The translations under genes and the position numbers were made by a program. A model generated the notes under the pieces. It did no database searches. It saw only the letters and a program-made list of their open reading frames with translations, and had not been told where the DNA came from. Of a DNA stretch of 64,000 nucleotides, positions 45,039-54,502 are shown in pieces (the first letter of the stretch is position 1; every line of letters begins with the position of its first letter). Source of the DNA: Mycobacterium adipatum (GTDB lineage: Bacteria > Actinomycetota > Actinomycetes > Mycobacteriales > Mycobacteriaceae); contig NZ_CP015596.1 in assembly GCF_001644575.1 (NCBI RefSeq), positions 5,580,001 through 5,644,000 of the forward strand. Direction: 5' to 3'.

Positions 45039-47915
45039 ATGCTCACCGTTCTCCTCGCCCATGCGATCGCCACCGCGTTGGCGCCGCTTCTGGTCGCCAG
45101 ATGGGGCCGGCTGGCGTTCTATCCCTTGGCGTTGGTCCCGCTGGGATCCCTGCTGTGGGTGGGGATGAACTGGCCAGGCGAGGACGACCCCCCGACGGTT
45201 CACATCCCCTGGGTGCCGGAACTGTCCATGGACATCACGCTGCGCTTCGACTCGCTGGCCGCCATCATGAGCGTGCTGGTACTGGGCATCGGCGCGCTCG
45301 TGCTGTTCTATTGCGCCGAGTACTTCCACCATCACGAGGGCCGTATCGAGAAGCGGCTGCCCAGTTTCGCCGCCGAGCTCGTCGCCTTCTCCGGCGCGAT
45401 GTTCGGGCTGGTGGTCAGCGACAACATGCTGTTGCTCTACGTGTTCTGGGAAACCACCACCGTGCTGTCCTTCCTGCTGGTGGGTCACTACGCCGAACGT
45501 GCCACCAGCCGTCGCGCAGCCACCCAGGCGCTGCTGGTGACGACCTTCGGTGGCCTGGCGATGCTGGTCGGCATCATCGTGCTCGGCAACCTCTCGGGTA
45601 CCTATCTGCTCTCCGAGCTCATCGCCGCGCCCCCGTCCGGTACGGCGGCCACCATCGGCATCGCGTTGGTCCTGGTCGGCGCGCTGTCCAAATCGGCGAT
45701 CGTGCCGCTGCACTTCTGGCTGCCCGGCGCGATGGCCGCCCCCACACCGGTCAGCGCCTACCTGCACGCCGCCGCGATGGTGAAGGCCGGCGTGTACCTG
45801 GTCGCCCGGATGACCCCGGGGTTCGCCGATACCCCGCTATGGCGACCCATGGTGGTGGGGCTCGGCCTGCTCACCATGCTGATGGCGGGCTGGCGCGCCG
45901 TCCGCGAATACGATCTCAAACTCATCCTGGCCTTCGGCACCGTCAGCCAACTGGGATTGATCACCATCATGGTCGGCGCGGGCGGGCCGGACATGATGCT
46001 GGCCGGACTGGCCATGCTCTGCGCGCACGCCATGTTCAAGGCCGCGTTGTTCATGGTGGTCGGTGTGATCGACCACGCCACCGGCACCCGCGACATCCGC
46101 AAGCTGGCCGGTCTCGGCAGGCAGCACCGGCCGCTGTTGATCATCGCAGTCGGGGCCACCGCCAGCATGGCCGCGTTGCCGCCGTTCTTCGGGTTCGTGG
46201 CCAAGGAAGCCGATCTGGAGACCGTGCTGCACAGCCCGGCCCTGGCCGCCGCGGCCCCGTTCGTGCTCGCCGGCATCGTGATCGGCTCGGTGTTCACCAC
46301 CATCTACAGCCTGCGGTTCCTGTGGGGTGCCTTCGCCGACAAGGGACTCGACGCGCCCAGCGTGCGCGTCGCCGAGATGCACCGCCCGCCGGTCACCTTC
46401 CTGCTGCCGCCGGCCATTCTCGCGGCCGCCGGTCTGGTGTTCGGCCTGTGGCCCGCCGGGGTGGATGCGGCGCTGGACGACTACGCCGGGACCGTGCCCG
46501 GCCCATCGGACTACCACCTGGCTCTGTGGCACGGATTCGGCGTCCCGCTGCTGTTGTCGGTGCTGATCCTCGGCGTCGGCACGGGCCTGTTCTTCGGCCG
46601 TAACCGATTGCCGCGTACGAAGCTCAAGTACACCCCGCTGGGCAATGCCGACCGGATCTACGACGAGGTGATGCGCGGCCTGGACGTGGCGGCGGTGCGC
46701 TTGACCGCGCAGACCCAGCGCGGTTCGCTGCCCGCCACCCAGTCGGTCATTCTCTGCACACTGGTACTGCTGCCGGTCGGCGCACTCGTGATGGGTGCCC
46801 GTACCCGCGCGGACCTCGCCCCGAAAATGGAGCTGTGGGAGTCCCCACTGCAGGTGGTGATCGGCCTGGTGATCCTGGCCGCCGCGGTGGGCGCGACGGT
46901 GATGCGCAACCGGCTGGCCGCGGTCCTGCTGGTCGGTGTCACCGGCTACGGCTGCGGCGTCATCTTCGCCTTCCACGGCGCACCCGACCTCGCCCTGACC
47001 CAATTCCTGGTCGAGACACTGCTGTTGGTGATCTTCGTGCTGGTGTTGCGCACGCTGCCCGCCGAGGCCGACCGTTCGAACGTCAACCGCAGCCGACTGC
47101 CTCGGGCGGCGCTGTCGCTGGCGGTCGGCGCGGCGGTGACCGCGCTGGCGGTGTTCGCGATGTCCGCCCGCGACACCCGCCCGATCGCCGAACTGCTGCC
47201 CGACGCGGCCTACTTCCGCGGGCACGGCGCCAACACCGTCAACGTGTTGTTGGTCGACATCCGCGCCTGGGACACCATGGGTGAGATCTCGGTGCTGGTC
47301 GTCGCTGCAACCGGAGTGGCATCCATGGTGTTCCGCAACAGGCGTTTCGGATCCGCACCGCGCGTCTCGCAGGCCACACCGGGCGCCGTCGGGCAGCCCG
47401 ATATCGGACTGGTCGGGGCGTACAGCCCGGCGGCCGGTGATGTCACCTGGCTGCGCGGCAGCGAACTGCGCGACCCGCGGCACCGCTCGCTGGTGCTCGA
47501 GGTGGCCACCCGGGTCATCTTCCCGCTCATCATGGTGCTGTCGGCATACCTGTTCTTCACCGGCCACAACACACCGGGCGGGGGCTTTGCCGGTGGGCTG
47601 ACGGCCGGGCTGGCGCTGGTGCTGCGGTATCTCGCCGGTGGCCGCTACGAACTCGGCGAGACGCTGCCGCTGGACGCGGGCAAAATACTCGGCGCTGGGC
47701 TCTTGCTGTCGGCGGGCACCGCACTCACGTCGCTGTTCCTCGGGGCACCGGTGCTGTCCTCGGCGGTGCTGCATCTCGACGTGCCGGTCCTCGGCGACAT
47801 CAAACTGGTCACCGCGCTGTTTTTCGATCTCGGCGTGTATCTGATCGTGGTCGGACTTGTCCTCGACATCCTGCGCAGCCTGGGTGCCCGCGTCGATGTG
47901 GAGATGAAACGGTGA
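45039..47915 (+). CDS. mrpA: Mrp Na+/H+ antiporter subunit A fused to B (MrpAB)
   Basis: A 958-residue multi-spanning subunit of the multi-component cation/proton antiporter. Residues 1 to about 600 are an NuoL/MrpA-type proton channel (VVSDNMLLLYVFWETTTVLSFLLVGHY near 125, with the conserved Glu; ALSKSAIVPLHFWLPGAM near 218). A central MrpA C-terminal region follows. The last 150 residues are an MrpB domain (FFTGHNTPGGGFAGGLTAG). B is normally a separate gene, but fusion is common in actinobacteria. It heads the operon; the leader is about 45 nt from a TAGAAT box. Confidence 0.93.
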   Translation: MLTVLLAHAIATALAPLLVARWGRLAFYPLALVPLGSLLWVGMNWPGEDDPPTVHIPWVPELSMDITLRFDSLAAIMSVLVLGIGALVLFYCAEYFHHHEGRIEKRLPSFAAELVAFSGAMFGLVVSDNMLLLYVFWETTTVLSFLLVGHYAERATSRRAATQALLVTTFGGLAMLVGIIVLGNLSGTYLLSELIAAPPSGTAATIGIALVLVGALSKSAIVPLHFWLPGAMAAPTPVSAYLHAAAMVKAGVYLVARMTPGFADTPLWRPMVVGLGLLTMLMAGWRAVREYDLKLILAFGTVSQLGLITIMVGAGGPDMMLAGLAMLCAHAMFKAALFMVVGVIDHATGTRDIRKLAGLGRQHRPLLIIAVGATASMAALPPFFGFVAKEADLETVLHSPALAAAAPFVLAGIVIGSVFTTIYSLRFLWGAFADKGLDAPSVRVAEMHRPPVTFLLPPAILAAAGLVFGLWPAGVDAALDDYAGTVPGPSDYHLALWHGFGVPLLLSVLILGVGTGLFFGRNRLPRTKLKYTPLGNADRIYDEVMRGLDVAAVRLTAQTQRGSLPATQSVILCTLVLLPVGALVMGARTRADLAPKMELWESPLQVVIGLVILAAAVGATVMRNRLAAVLLVGVTGYGCGVIFAFHGAPDLALTQFLVETLLLVIFVLVLRTLPAEADRSNVNRSRLPRAALSLAVGAAVTALAVFAMSARDTRPIAELLPDAAYFRGHGANTVNVLLVDIRAWDTMGEISVLVVAATGVASMVFRNRRFGSAPRVSQATPGAVGQPDIGLVGAYSPAAGDVTWLRGSELRDPRHRSLVLEVATRVIFPLIMVLSAYLFFTGHNTPGGGFAGGLTAGLALVLRYLAGGRYELGETLPLDAGKILGAGLLLSAGTALTSLFLGAPVLSSAVLHLDVPVLGDIKLVTALFFDLGVYLIVVGLVLDILRSLGARVDVEMKR

Positions 47916-47943
47916 GCGCAGCTTGCGGAGCGATTGGACAGAC

Positions 47944-48408
47944 ATGATCACCTACCTGGTTCCGCTCGTCCTGATCGGCGCCCTCACCAGCGCCGGGGTG
48001 TATCTGCTGCTGGAACGCACCCTGACCCGAATGTTGTTGGGGCTGTTGTTGATCGGCAATGCCGTGAACCTGCTGATCCTCAACGTCGGCGGACCGTCCG
48101 GGAATCCGCCGGTGTATGGCCGGTCCAGCAACGGCGCGCAGACCGATGCCGACCCGCTGGCGCAGGGCATGATCTTGACCGCGATCGTGATCGCAATGGG
48201 CATCGCCGCCTTCGTGCTGGCGCTGGCCTACCGGTCCTATCAGCTGACCACGATCGAAGAGGTCAGCAACGATCCCGAGGACACCAGGGTGGCCGAACGG
48301 GCGGACGACGACGCCGTCGACCGCGACGTCCCCGACGTGGTGCCCGCACGCGACACCGACGCCCCCGACGAACTCGACGCCCTGCCGGGCGCGGAGGGCT
48401 CACGCTGA
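47944..48408 (+). CDS. mrpC: Mrp antiporter subunit C
   Basis: A 154-residue NuoK-like subunit with three membrane segments (residues about 4-22, 28-48 and 75-98). The conserved GLLLIGNAVNLLILNVGG and AQGMILTAIVIAMG stretches identify it. It has an acidic C-terminal tail rich in Asp and Glu. 28 nt after mrpAB; its stop overlaps the mrpD start by 1 nt. Confidence 0.92.
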   Translation: MITYLVPLVLIGALTSAGVYLLLERTLTRMLLGLLLIGNAVNLLILNVGGPSGNPPVYGRSSNGAQTDADPLAQGMILTAIVIAMGIAAFVLALAYRSYQLTTIEEVSNDPEDTRVAERADDDAVDRDVPDVVPARDTDAPDELDALPGAEGSR

Positions 48409-50000
48409 TGACCCTCGCCACGATTCTCACGCCACTGCCTGTGCTGATCCCCACTATCGCCGCCGCCACCACCCTGGTCGCCGGCCGCAGTCCGCGTCTG
48501 CAGCAGTTGATTTCGCTGACGGCGTTGACCACGGTGGTGGCGGTGTGCGCGGCGCTGCTGTACTTGGTCGACCGCGACGGCACGGTCGCCGTACAGGTCG
48601 GCGGCTGGGGACAGAGCGAACCCGGGATGGGCCCGCTCGGCATCACCCTGGTCGCAGACCGGCTCTCGGTGCTGATGCTGGTGGTGTCCTCGATAGTGCT
48701 GCTGGCGGTGGTCTTCTACGCCATCGGACAGGGCATCAGCGACGGCGACGAACGTCAACCGGTCTCGATCTTCCAGCCCACCTATCTCATCCTGTCCGCG
48801 GGTGTCTGCACCGCGTTCCTGGCAGGCGATCTGTTCAACCTGTTCGTCGGTTTCGAGGTGCTGCTGGCCGCCAGCTTCGTGCTGCTGACCATCGGTGGCA
48901 GCGCCGAGCGGGTCCGGGCCGGCATCTCCTACGTGATGGTGTCGATGGTGTCCTCGCTGATCTTCCTGATCGGCATCGCGATGGTCTACGCGGCCACCGG
49001 CACGCTCAACATGGCCGAGGTCGCGGTGCGCCTCGCCGACGTGCCCGACGGCACCCGCACCGCGCTGTTCGCGGTGCTGCTCGTCGCCTTCGGGATCAAG
49101 GCCGCGGTCTTCCCGCTGTCGGCCTGGCTACCCGACTCCTATCCGACCGCGCCGGCGCCCGTGACGGCCGTATTCGCCGGCCTGCTGACCAAGGTCGGTG
49201 TGTACGCGATCATCCGCACCCATTCGCTGTTGTTCCCCGGAGGCCGACTCGACGATGTGTTGATGGTGGCGGCACTGCTGACCATGGTGATCGGCATCCT
49301 GGGTGCCATCGCGCAGAACGACATCAAGCGATTGTTGTCGTTCACCTTGGTCAGCCACATCGGCTACATGATCTTCGGTATCGCGCTGGGCAACCACCTC
49401 GGCATGTCCGGTGCCGTCTACTACGTGGCGCACCACATCGTCGTGCAGACCACGCTCTTTTTGGTGGTGGGCCTGATCGAACGCCAGGCCGGAGCATCGA
49501 CCCTGCAACGCCTGGGCGGGTTGGCCGCGGCCAGCCCACTGCTGGCATTCGTCTTTGTCATCCCGGCGCTGAATCTCGGTGGCATCCCGCCGTTCTCCGG
49601 GTTCATCGGGAAGGTTGCCCTGGTCGAAGCCGGGGCACAGTCGGGCTCCTCGCTGGCGTGGGTGCTGGTGGGCGGCAGCGTGACGACAAGCCTGCTCACG
49701 CTCTACGCCGTCACCCGGGTGTGGACCAAGGCGTTCTGGCGGGCGCGCGCGGATGCCCCGGAGGGGGCACTGTCCAACACGGTGCCCGCCGCGCTCATCG
49801 ACGATGACGACGATATCGCCTTCGCAGATCGCAGCGATGTGGGCAGGATGCCGGTCGGGATGCTGTTGCCCACCGGCGCGCTCATCACGGTCGGGTTGGC
49901 GCTGACGGTATTTGCGGGACCCATCTACGGCTACAGTGAGCGCGCCGCCGATGAGATACTCGACCGCAGCCAGTACATCTCGGCGGTGTTGGCGCCATGA
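48408..50000 (+). CDS. mrpD: Mrp antiporter subunit D
   Basis: A 530-residue NuoN/NuoM-like proton-channel subunit with about 14 membrane segments. It contains LFNLFVGFEVLLAASFVLL (conserved Glu near residue 147), FGIKAAVFPLSAWLPDSYPTAPAPV (conserved Lys and Pro, near 230) and the FTLVSHIGYMIFG helix. An extra Asp-rich loop (IDDDDDIAFAD) lies near residue 468. Overlaps mrpE by 4 nt. Confidence 0.94.
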   Translation: MTLATILTPLPVLIPTIAAATTLVAGRSPRLQQLISLTALTTVVAVCAALLYLVDRDGTVAVQVGGWGQSEPGMGPLGITLVADRLSVLMLVVSSIVLLAVVFYAIGQGISDGDERQPVSIFQPTYLILSAGVCTAFLAGDLFNLFVGFEVLLAASFVLLTIGGSAERVRAGISYVMVSMVSSLIFLIGIAMVYAATGTLNMAEVAVRLADVPDGTRTALFAVLLVAFGIKAAVFPLSAWLPDSYPTAPAPVTAVFAGLLTKVGVYAIIRTHSLLFPGGRLDDVLMVAALLTMVIGILGAIAQNDIKRLLSFTLVSHIGYMIFGIALGNHLGMSGAVYYVAHHIVVQTTLFLVVGLIERQAGASTLQRLGGLAAASPLLAFVFVIPALNLGGIPPFSGFIGKVALVEAGAQSGSSLAWVLVGGSVTTSLLTLYAVTRVWTKAFWRARADAPEGALSNTVPAALIDDDDDIAFADRSDVGRMPVGMLLPTGALITVGLALTVFAGPIYGYSERAADEILDRSQYISAVLAP

Positions 50001-50530
50001 GGAAGATCACGTTACGCATCTGGACGCTGTGCTGGCTCATGCTGGTGTGGGTTCTGTTGTGGGGCACCTTCTCTGCGGCCAACATCGTCAGCGGCCTGCT
50101 GGTGGCGCTGGTCATCACGCTGCTGCTGCCACTGCCCCGGGTGCCGGTCGAAGGCAAGGTCCGGCCGCTGGCGTTGCTGCGCCTGATCCTCTATGTCGCA
50201 GTCAAACTGGTGGTGTCGTCGTTCCAGGTGGCCTGGCTGGCGATCAAGCCCGGGCCGCCGCCGCTCACCGCGGTGCTGCGCGCGCACCTGGCCGTCAAGT
50301 CCGATCTGGTGCTGGCCCTGGCGGCCGGTGTATTGACCCTGATTCCGGGATCGGTGGTGCTGGAGATCGATCAGCGACGGCGGCTCCTCTACCTACACGT
50401 GCTCGACGTCGGGTCCGAGGAGAACGTCGACCGGTTCTACCGCCAGGTCAAAACGGTCGAACGGCTGATGGTGGCGGCGTTCGAGCGGGACGCCGACTGG
50501 CGACCGGCAGCCGAGAAGGAGGCCCTCTGA
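49997..50530 (+). CDS. mrpE: Mrp antiporter subunit E
   Basis: A 177-residue subunit with two or three N-terminal membrane segments and a soluble C-terminal part. It contains NIVSGLLVALVITLLLP and the family stretch AVLRAHLAVKSDLVLALAAGVLTLIPGSVVLEID. Overlaps mrpD and mrpF. Confidence 0.92.
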   Translation: MRKITLRIWTLCWLMLVWVLLWGTFSAANIVSGLLVALVITLLLPLPRVPVEGKVRPLALLRLILYVAVKLVVSSFQVAWLAIKPGPPPLTAVLRAHLAVKSDLVLALAAGVLTLIPGSVVLEIDQRRRLLYLHVLDVGSEENVDRFYRQVKTVERLMVAAFERDADWRPAAEKEAL

Positions 50531-50811
50531 TGCACCTGGTATGGATCGCCGCGGCGGTGATGCTCTCGGCTGCCGCCGCCATCACCGTGTACCGACTGCT
50601 GGCCGGGCCCAGCACCCTGGACCGGCTGGTGGCATTGGATGCCTTTGTGGCGGTGTCGATGTGCGGTATCGGGACGTGGGCGGCGTTCAGTCTGGACAGC
50701 ACCGTCACCTACACGCTGACCGCGCTGGCATTGATCAGCTTCGTGGGCTCGGTGAGCGTCGCCCGGTTCCGGGTGCCCGACCGCGAGCACAACGATGGGA
50801 GCCTGCGATGA
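50530..50811 (+). CDS. mrpF: Mrp antiporter subunit F
   Basis: A 93-residue subunit with three membrane segments and the MrpF signature RLLAGPSTLDRLVALDAFV (residues about 22-40), including the conserved Asp in the second helix. ATG overlaps the mrpE stop by one base and its stop overlaps mrpG by 4 nt. Confidence 0.92.
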   Translation: MHLVWIAAAVMLSAAAAITVYRLLAGPSTLDRLVALDAFVAVSMCGIGTWAAFSLDSTVTYTLTALALISFVGSVSVARFRVPDREHNDGSLR

Positions 50812-51164
50812 CCGTCGTCGAGATCATCACCTCGGTGCTCGTGCTCGGTGGGTCCGCGCTCGCCCTGACCGCCGCGATCGGTGTGGTGCGCTTCCCGGAT
50901 ACATTGTCGCGCATGCACGCTGCCAGCAAGCCTCAGGTGCTGGGGCTGCTGCTGGTGCTGGCCGGAGCGGCGATCCGGCTCAGCGGTCATCCCGATGTCG
51001 GCATGATCATCCTGGCCGGGCTGTTCACCATCTTCACCGCACCGGTGGTGGCCAACCGGGTCGGGCAGCTCGCCTACCGGGAACAGACGATCGGCGACGA
51101 TGTGGTCACCGATGATCTGGCCGACAACCCGTTCCCCGATCCGAGCCGTCACTCCGAGAGCTGA
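50808..51164 (+). CDS. mrpG: Mrp antiporter subunit G
   Basis: A 118-residue subunit with three membrane segments and the MrpG signature IGVVRFPDTLSRMHAASKPQVLG (residues about 24-46). It closes the operon; with it all Mrp subunits A-G are present. The end overlaps the convergent LON-domain gene by 16 nt. Confidence 0.92.
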   Translation: MTVVEIITSVLVLGGSALALTAAIGVVRFPDTLSRMHAASKPQVLGLLLVLAGAAIRLSGHPDVGMIILAGLFTIFTAPVVANRVGQLAYREQTIGDDVVTDDLADNPFPDPSRHSES

Positions 51165-51784
51165 AACTCCACCATCGCCGCGACGGTCTCCACGGCCTCG
51201 CGCAGCGCCTCCAGTCGGGCCTGCGCATTCGGTGCGGCCAGCACGGCGTACCGGTCGGCCTGGCCGATGGGGATGCGGGCGGCCAACGCGTACAGCCGAT
51301 CTCCGGCCTGCTGGCCCGGCTCCGGACCGCCGAGCAGGTCCTCACGCGGCGGTAGTGTCGCGTCACGGGCCGCGGCGATCCGCTCGAAGAGCGCCATCAC
51401 GATGTCCTCCACGGCGGCGATGTCCGCGCCGGTCACCGACGGGCCGGCTTCATCCGGCCACGGCACGGTCGTCGCCCGCGGATACGGTGCGTCCGTAAGC
51501 CATTCGGTCACCCTGATCCGCTGGCCGAGGATGCAGCGCAGCCGGTAGCGTCCCTCACCCAGGTCGGCGTGTTCGACGATCCGGGCCAGCACACCGACGT
51601 CATGGCGAGCCTCACCTCCGCCCACTTCGCGGCCGGCGGCGATCATCACCACACCGAACATGGGCTCACCGGCCAGGCATTGCGAAATCATCGCGCTGTA
51701 GCGGGGCTCGAAGATCCGCAGCGGTAGCTCCTCGCCGGGCAGCATGGCCATCTCCAGCGGGAACATCGGCGTCACGGACGTCAC
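51149..51784 (-). CDS. LON N-terminal (substrate-binding) domain protein
   Basis: A 211-residue protein consisting of the LON substrate-binding domain without ATPase or protease (Rv0434-like). It begins with the typical MFPLEMAMLPGEELPLRIFEPRYSAMI. The GTG at 51784 overlaps the stop of the ligase-like gene (GTGA), so translation is coupled. The role is unknown. Confidence 0.87.
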   Translation of the reverse strand: MTSVTPMFPLEMAMLPGEELPLRIFEPRYSAMISQCLAGEPMFGVVMIAAGREVGGGEARHDVGVLARIVEHADLGEGRYRLRCILGQRIRVTEWLTDAPYPRATTVPWPDEAGPSVTGADIAAVEDIVMALFERIAAARDATLPPREDLLGGPEPGQQAGDRLYALAARIPIGQADRYAVLAAPNAQARLEALREAVETVAAMVEFQLSE

Positions 51785-52914
51785 AGGACCAGCTCGCCGA
51801 TCAGTGCATCGACGACCGCGCGCAGGTCCCCGTCGTTCTCCTCGGCCACCCGCCGCTGGCGTTGATAGGACCCTCCGCCTCGGTAGATGCCGGACACCCG
51901 CGCCAACTCGTCGGCGCAGCCCAGTGACACCGCCACCGGTTCGAGCCGGGTGAGCAGGTCGTCGAGATCATCGGTGACCAACCGCTCGTTGCTGTCCGCG
52001 TCGAGGATGATCTCGGCATCCAAGCCGTAACGCGCTGCGCGCCACTTGTTCTCCTGCACATGCCAGGGCGGCATGGTGGGCAGCTGCTCACCGGCATCGA
52101 GGCGGCGGTCGAGGTCGACGATCAGACAGTGGGTCAACGCGACCAGCGCCCCCAACTCGTCGATATTGGACACCCCGTCGAAGATCCGCACCTCGATGGT
52201 CCCCAGATGTGGCGAAGGCCTTATATCCCAACGAATTTCGTTCATGTGGTCGATGATGCCGGTCTTCTTCTGATCATGGACGAAGCCTTCGAACTGCGAC
52301 CACTCCTGGAACTGGAACGGCAGTCCGGCGGTCGGCAGCTGTTGGAACATCATCGCCCGGTTGCTGGCGTAACCGGTGTCGTCACCATCCCAGTACGGCG
52401 ATGACGCCGACAGCGCCAACAGGTGCGGGTACTGGTTGAGCAGCGAGGTGATGATGGGCATGACCTTGTGCGCCGAGGAGATCCCGACGTGCACGTGCAC
52501 ACCCCAGATCAGCATCTGGCGGCCCCACCACTGGGTGCGTTTGATCAACTCGGCGTACCGGGGGCCCTCGGTGAGCTGCTGGTTGGACCACTCCGCGAAC
52601 GGATGAGTGCCCGCGCAGAACAGTTCCATCCCGCGTTCCCGCGCGATCCGGCGCACCGGGACCAGCGTGTCGTGCAGATCGGTCATCGCCTCCGGGACGG
52701 TCTCGCAGATCCCGGTGACGATCTCGACGGTATTGCGCAGCAATTCCTTGTGCACATGCGGAGTTTCGCCGATCTCGGCGATCACCGCCGCGGCCTCGTT
52801 GGACAGGTCGCGGGTATCTGGGTCGACGAGCGCGAACTCCCATTCGACACCGACCGTCGGCCGGGGTGACCCGGCGAAATCGATACGGCTCGGATTAATC
52901 CGCGGAGATGACAC
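51781..52914 (-). CDS. Carboxylate-amine ligase / glutamate-cysteine ligase type 2 (YbdK-like)
   Basis: A 377-residue GCS2-family ligase (Rv0433-like). It has [18 protein letters not shown] at the start, [16 protein letters not shown], the WGVHVHVGI motif near residue 130, and [22 protein letters not shown] near 230. It forms a gamma-glutamyl amide bond by YbdK precedent; the natural amine is uncertain. I chose the GTG at 52914, giving [20 protein letters not shown] and a length close to orthologues. It overlaps the sodC end by 20 nt. Confidence 0.9.
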   Translation of the reverse strand: MSSPRINPSRIDFAGSPRPTVGVEWEFALVDPDTRDLSNEAAAVIAEIGETPHVHKELLRNTVEIVTGICETVPEAMTDLHDTLVPVRRIARERGMELFCAGTHPFAEWSNQQLTEGPRYAELIKRTQWWGRQMLIWGVHVHVGISSAHKVMPIITSLLNQYPHLLALSASSPYWDGDDTGYASNRAMMFQQLPTAGLPFQFQEWSQFEGFVHDQKKTGIIDHMNEIRWDIRPSPHLGTIEVRIFDGVSNIDELGALVALTHCLIVDLDRRLDAGEQLPTMPPWHVQENKWRAARYGLDAEIILDADSNERLVTDDLDDLLTRLEPVAVSLGCADELARVSGIYRGGGSYQRQRRVAEENDGDLRAVVDALIGELVL

Positions 52915-53569
52915 CGCAGGCCACTCGGCCGCCGGCGTCACCGGTGGCCAGCGTCTGCTGGTCGGGACCGGGGGTGCCATTGACCTGCTGGTACTTCTCG
53001 GCGGGGATATTGCCGAAGTTGTCGGCCTTCTCGTGGATGACGATCGCGGTCTTGGTGCCGGCGAGCAGTTCCTCGGCGGTGAAGGCGTCGGTGGTGGTCA
53101 CCAACTTCGCCGAACCGTCGCTGCGCACCTGCAACGAGCTGAGGTCACCGCTGGAGGGATGCCCGGAATGCCCCTCGGCCTGGAAGTGCCCGCCGGCACT
53201 GGTGAAATCACCCTCACAGGTGCCGACCTGGTGGATGTGCAAACCGTGGAAGCCCGGCGTCAGTTCACCGGCGGTGGTGGTCTCGACGGTGACGGTCGCG
53301 AAGCCGTCGGTGAACTCGATGGTGGCGGTGGCCACCTCGGTGCCGTCCGCGGTCTTGAGGTCCGCGGTCAGCGTCTCCCCGGAGCCCTGCGCCGCACCCG
53401 AGCCATGACCACCCGCGGCGGCCGGCGCCGAGGGCGAGGGCGATCCGGTCCACACCGGCGGCGTGGTCCCCGGCTCAGTGGCGACCGGCTCGTTGGGCGA
53501 GCATGCGGCGGCGATCGGGACGATGACGGCGGCAGCGGCGAGAAGGCGAATCGTGGCTGAGATCGGCAT
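52895..53569 (-). CDS. sodC: Cu,Zn superoxide dismutase, lipoprotein
   Basis: A 224-residue periplasmic/cell-surface enzyme converting superoxide to peroxide and oxygen. The lipoprotein signal [17 protein letters not shown] ends in the lipobox IAAAC (Cys about 22), followed by a Pro/Ser/Thr/Gly linker. Copper/zinc ligands are seen in [13 protein letters not shown] (about 115), [18 protein letters not shown] (about 135-152) and [12 protein letters not shown]-terminal GGRVACGVI supplies the disulfide partner. ATG at 53569 begins the signal peptide. Confidence 0.94.
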   Translation of the reverse strand: MPISATIRLLAAAAVIVPIAAACSPNEPVATEPGTTPPVWTGSPSPSAPAAAGGHGSGAAQGSGETLTADLKTADGTEVATATIEFTDGFATVTVETTTAGELTPGFHGLHIHQVGTCEGDFTSAGGHFQAEGHSGHPSSGDLSSLQVRSDGSAKLVTTTDAFTAEELLAGTKTAIVIHEKADNFGNIPAEKYQQVNGTPGPDQQTLATGDAGGRVACGVISAD

Positions 53570-53579
53570 GTCGGAGAGC

Positions 53580-54047
53580 CTAGCCGGTGACCACCACGAT
53601 GACGCCCGGTGGTTGCTCCACGAGTTCGGGGCGTCGCGGCTCGACCGGCGCCTCCAACAGCCTGCCGACGTCCTCGGCGGCCTCCCGCTCGCCCGGGGCC
53701 TCACCGAAGTAGACCGTGGTCACCGGTACGCCCTCCAGCACCAGGTTCCCGGTCTCGGTGACGTTCCAGTCGGCGTCGCGCAGCCGGGTCGCCGTCCCCT
53801 CGGCCGCACCCGGCACCTCGGAGATGTTGAACACCCGGACATCGGTCTTGGCCTGTTCGGGTCCCGGGGTGGGTTTGGCGCTGGTGGTGGCGCTGCTGGT
53901 CGTGGTGCTCACCACGGCGGCGTCATCGTCGGCATCGTCGTCGGGGCCCAGGTACTGGAGCGCAACCAGCAGGAACACCACCCCGAGAAAGAGCAGCACC
54001 ATGACCATGGCGCGCAGCGGCAGCCCGGAAGAATCTCGCTGGTTCAT
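53580..54047 (-). CDS. LytR C-terminal domain membrane protein (Rv0431-like)
   Basis: A 155-residue protein with one membrane segment ([20 protein letters not shown], residues about 10-29), an Asp/Ser/Thr-rich external linker and a LytR_C domain ([27 protein letters not shown]). The orthologue in M. tuberculosis has been linked to vesicle release, as I recall. ATG at 54047 is preferred to the TTG at 54056. Follows the DUF3263 gene by 19 nt. Confidence 0.85.
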   Translation of the reverse strand: MNQRDSSGLPLRAMVMVLLFLGVVFLLVALQYLGPDDDADDDAAVVSTTTSSATTSAKPTPGPEQAKTDVRVFNISEVPGAAEGTATRLRDADWNVTETGNLVLEGVPVTTVYFGEAPGEREAAEDVGRLLEAPVEPRRPELVEQPPGVIVVVTG

Positions 54048-54066
54048 CGGGGGCAAGCCTAACGGC

Positions 54067-54375
54067 TCAGGTGATGTCGAAGCCCAACCGCCGCGCGGCC
54101 TTGGCCTTCTGCCGGCTCGCTCGCACCCGCCGCAGCCGCTTGACCAGCATCGGGTCGGCAGCCAGGGCTTCCGGTCGGTCCACCAATGCGTTGAGCACCT
54201 GGTAGTACCGCGTCGCCGACATCGAGAAAAGCTCCTTGATGGCGTCTTCCTTGGACCCCGCGTATTTCCACCACTGGCGTTCGAACGCCAGGATGTCGTG
54301 TTCGCGGCGGGTCAACCCGTCCGCGGGTTCGGAGTCGTCCCCGGATTGGCCGGTCCGCGCGATGGCGCCATCCAT
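54067..54375 (-). CDS. DUF3263 protein (Rv0430-like)
   Basis: A 102-residue actinobacterial protein with a small helical DUF3263 domain (LTRREHDILAFERQWWKYAGSKEDAIKELFSMSATRYYQVLNAL, residues about 20-63) that looks like a helix-turn-helix module, and a basic C-terminal RLRRVRASRQKAKAARRLGF. Probably DNA-binding. ATG at 54375 (MDGAIARTG) fits the family start better than ATGs at 54411 or 54438. Confidence 0.85.
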   Translation of the reverse strand: MDGAIARTGQSGDDSEPADGLTRREHDILAFERQWWKYAGSKEDAIKELFSMSATRYYQVLNALVDRPEALAADPMLVKRLRRVRASRQKAKAARRLGFDIT

Positions 54376-54488
54376 ATCGCTCTTTGGACCCTTCCGATAA
54401 CTCGCAAATGACATGTGTGTGGTTCGGCGATCATTCAATCACGGCGCCGGTAGTTGAGGCGTGATCGTTACCCGCGCGTCGGCTGACT

Positions 54489-54494
54489 TAAGCT
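54489..54494 (+). promoter_or_regulatory. -10 box of the leaderless def-jetABC-xthA operon
   Basis: TAAGCT, 8 nt before the def GTG at 54503. This is the only promoter I can see for the seven-gene operon. Confidence 0.5.
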
Positions 54495-54502
54495 AGCCAA
54501 CC

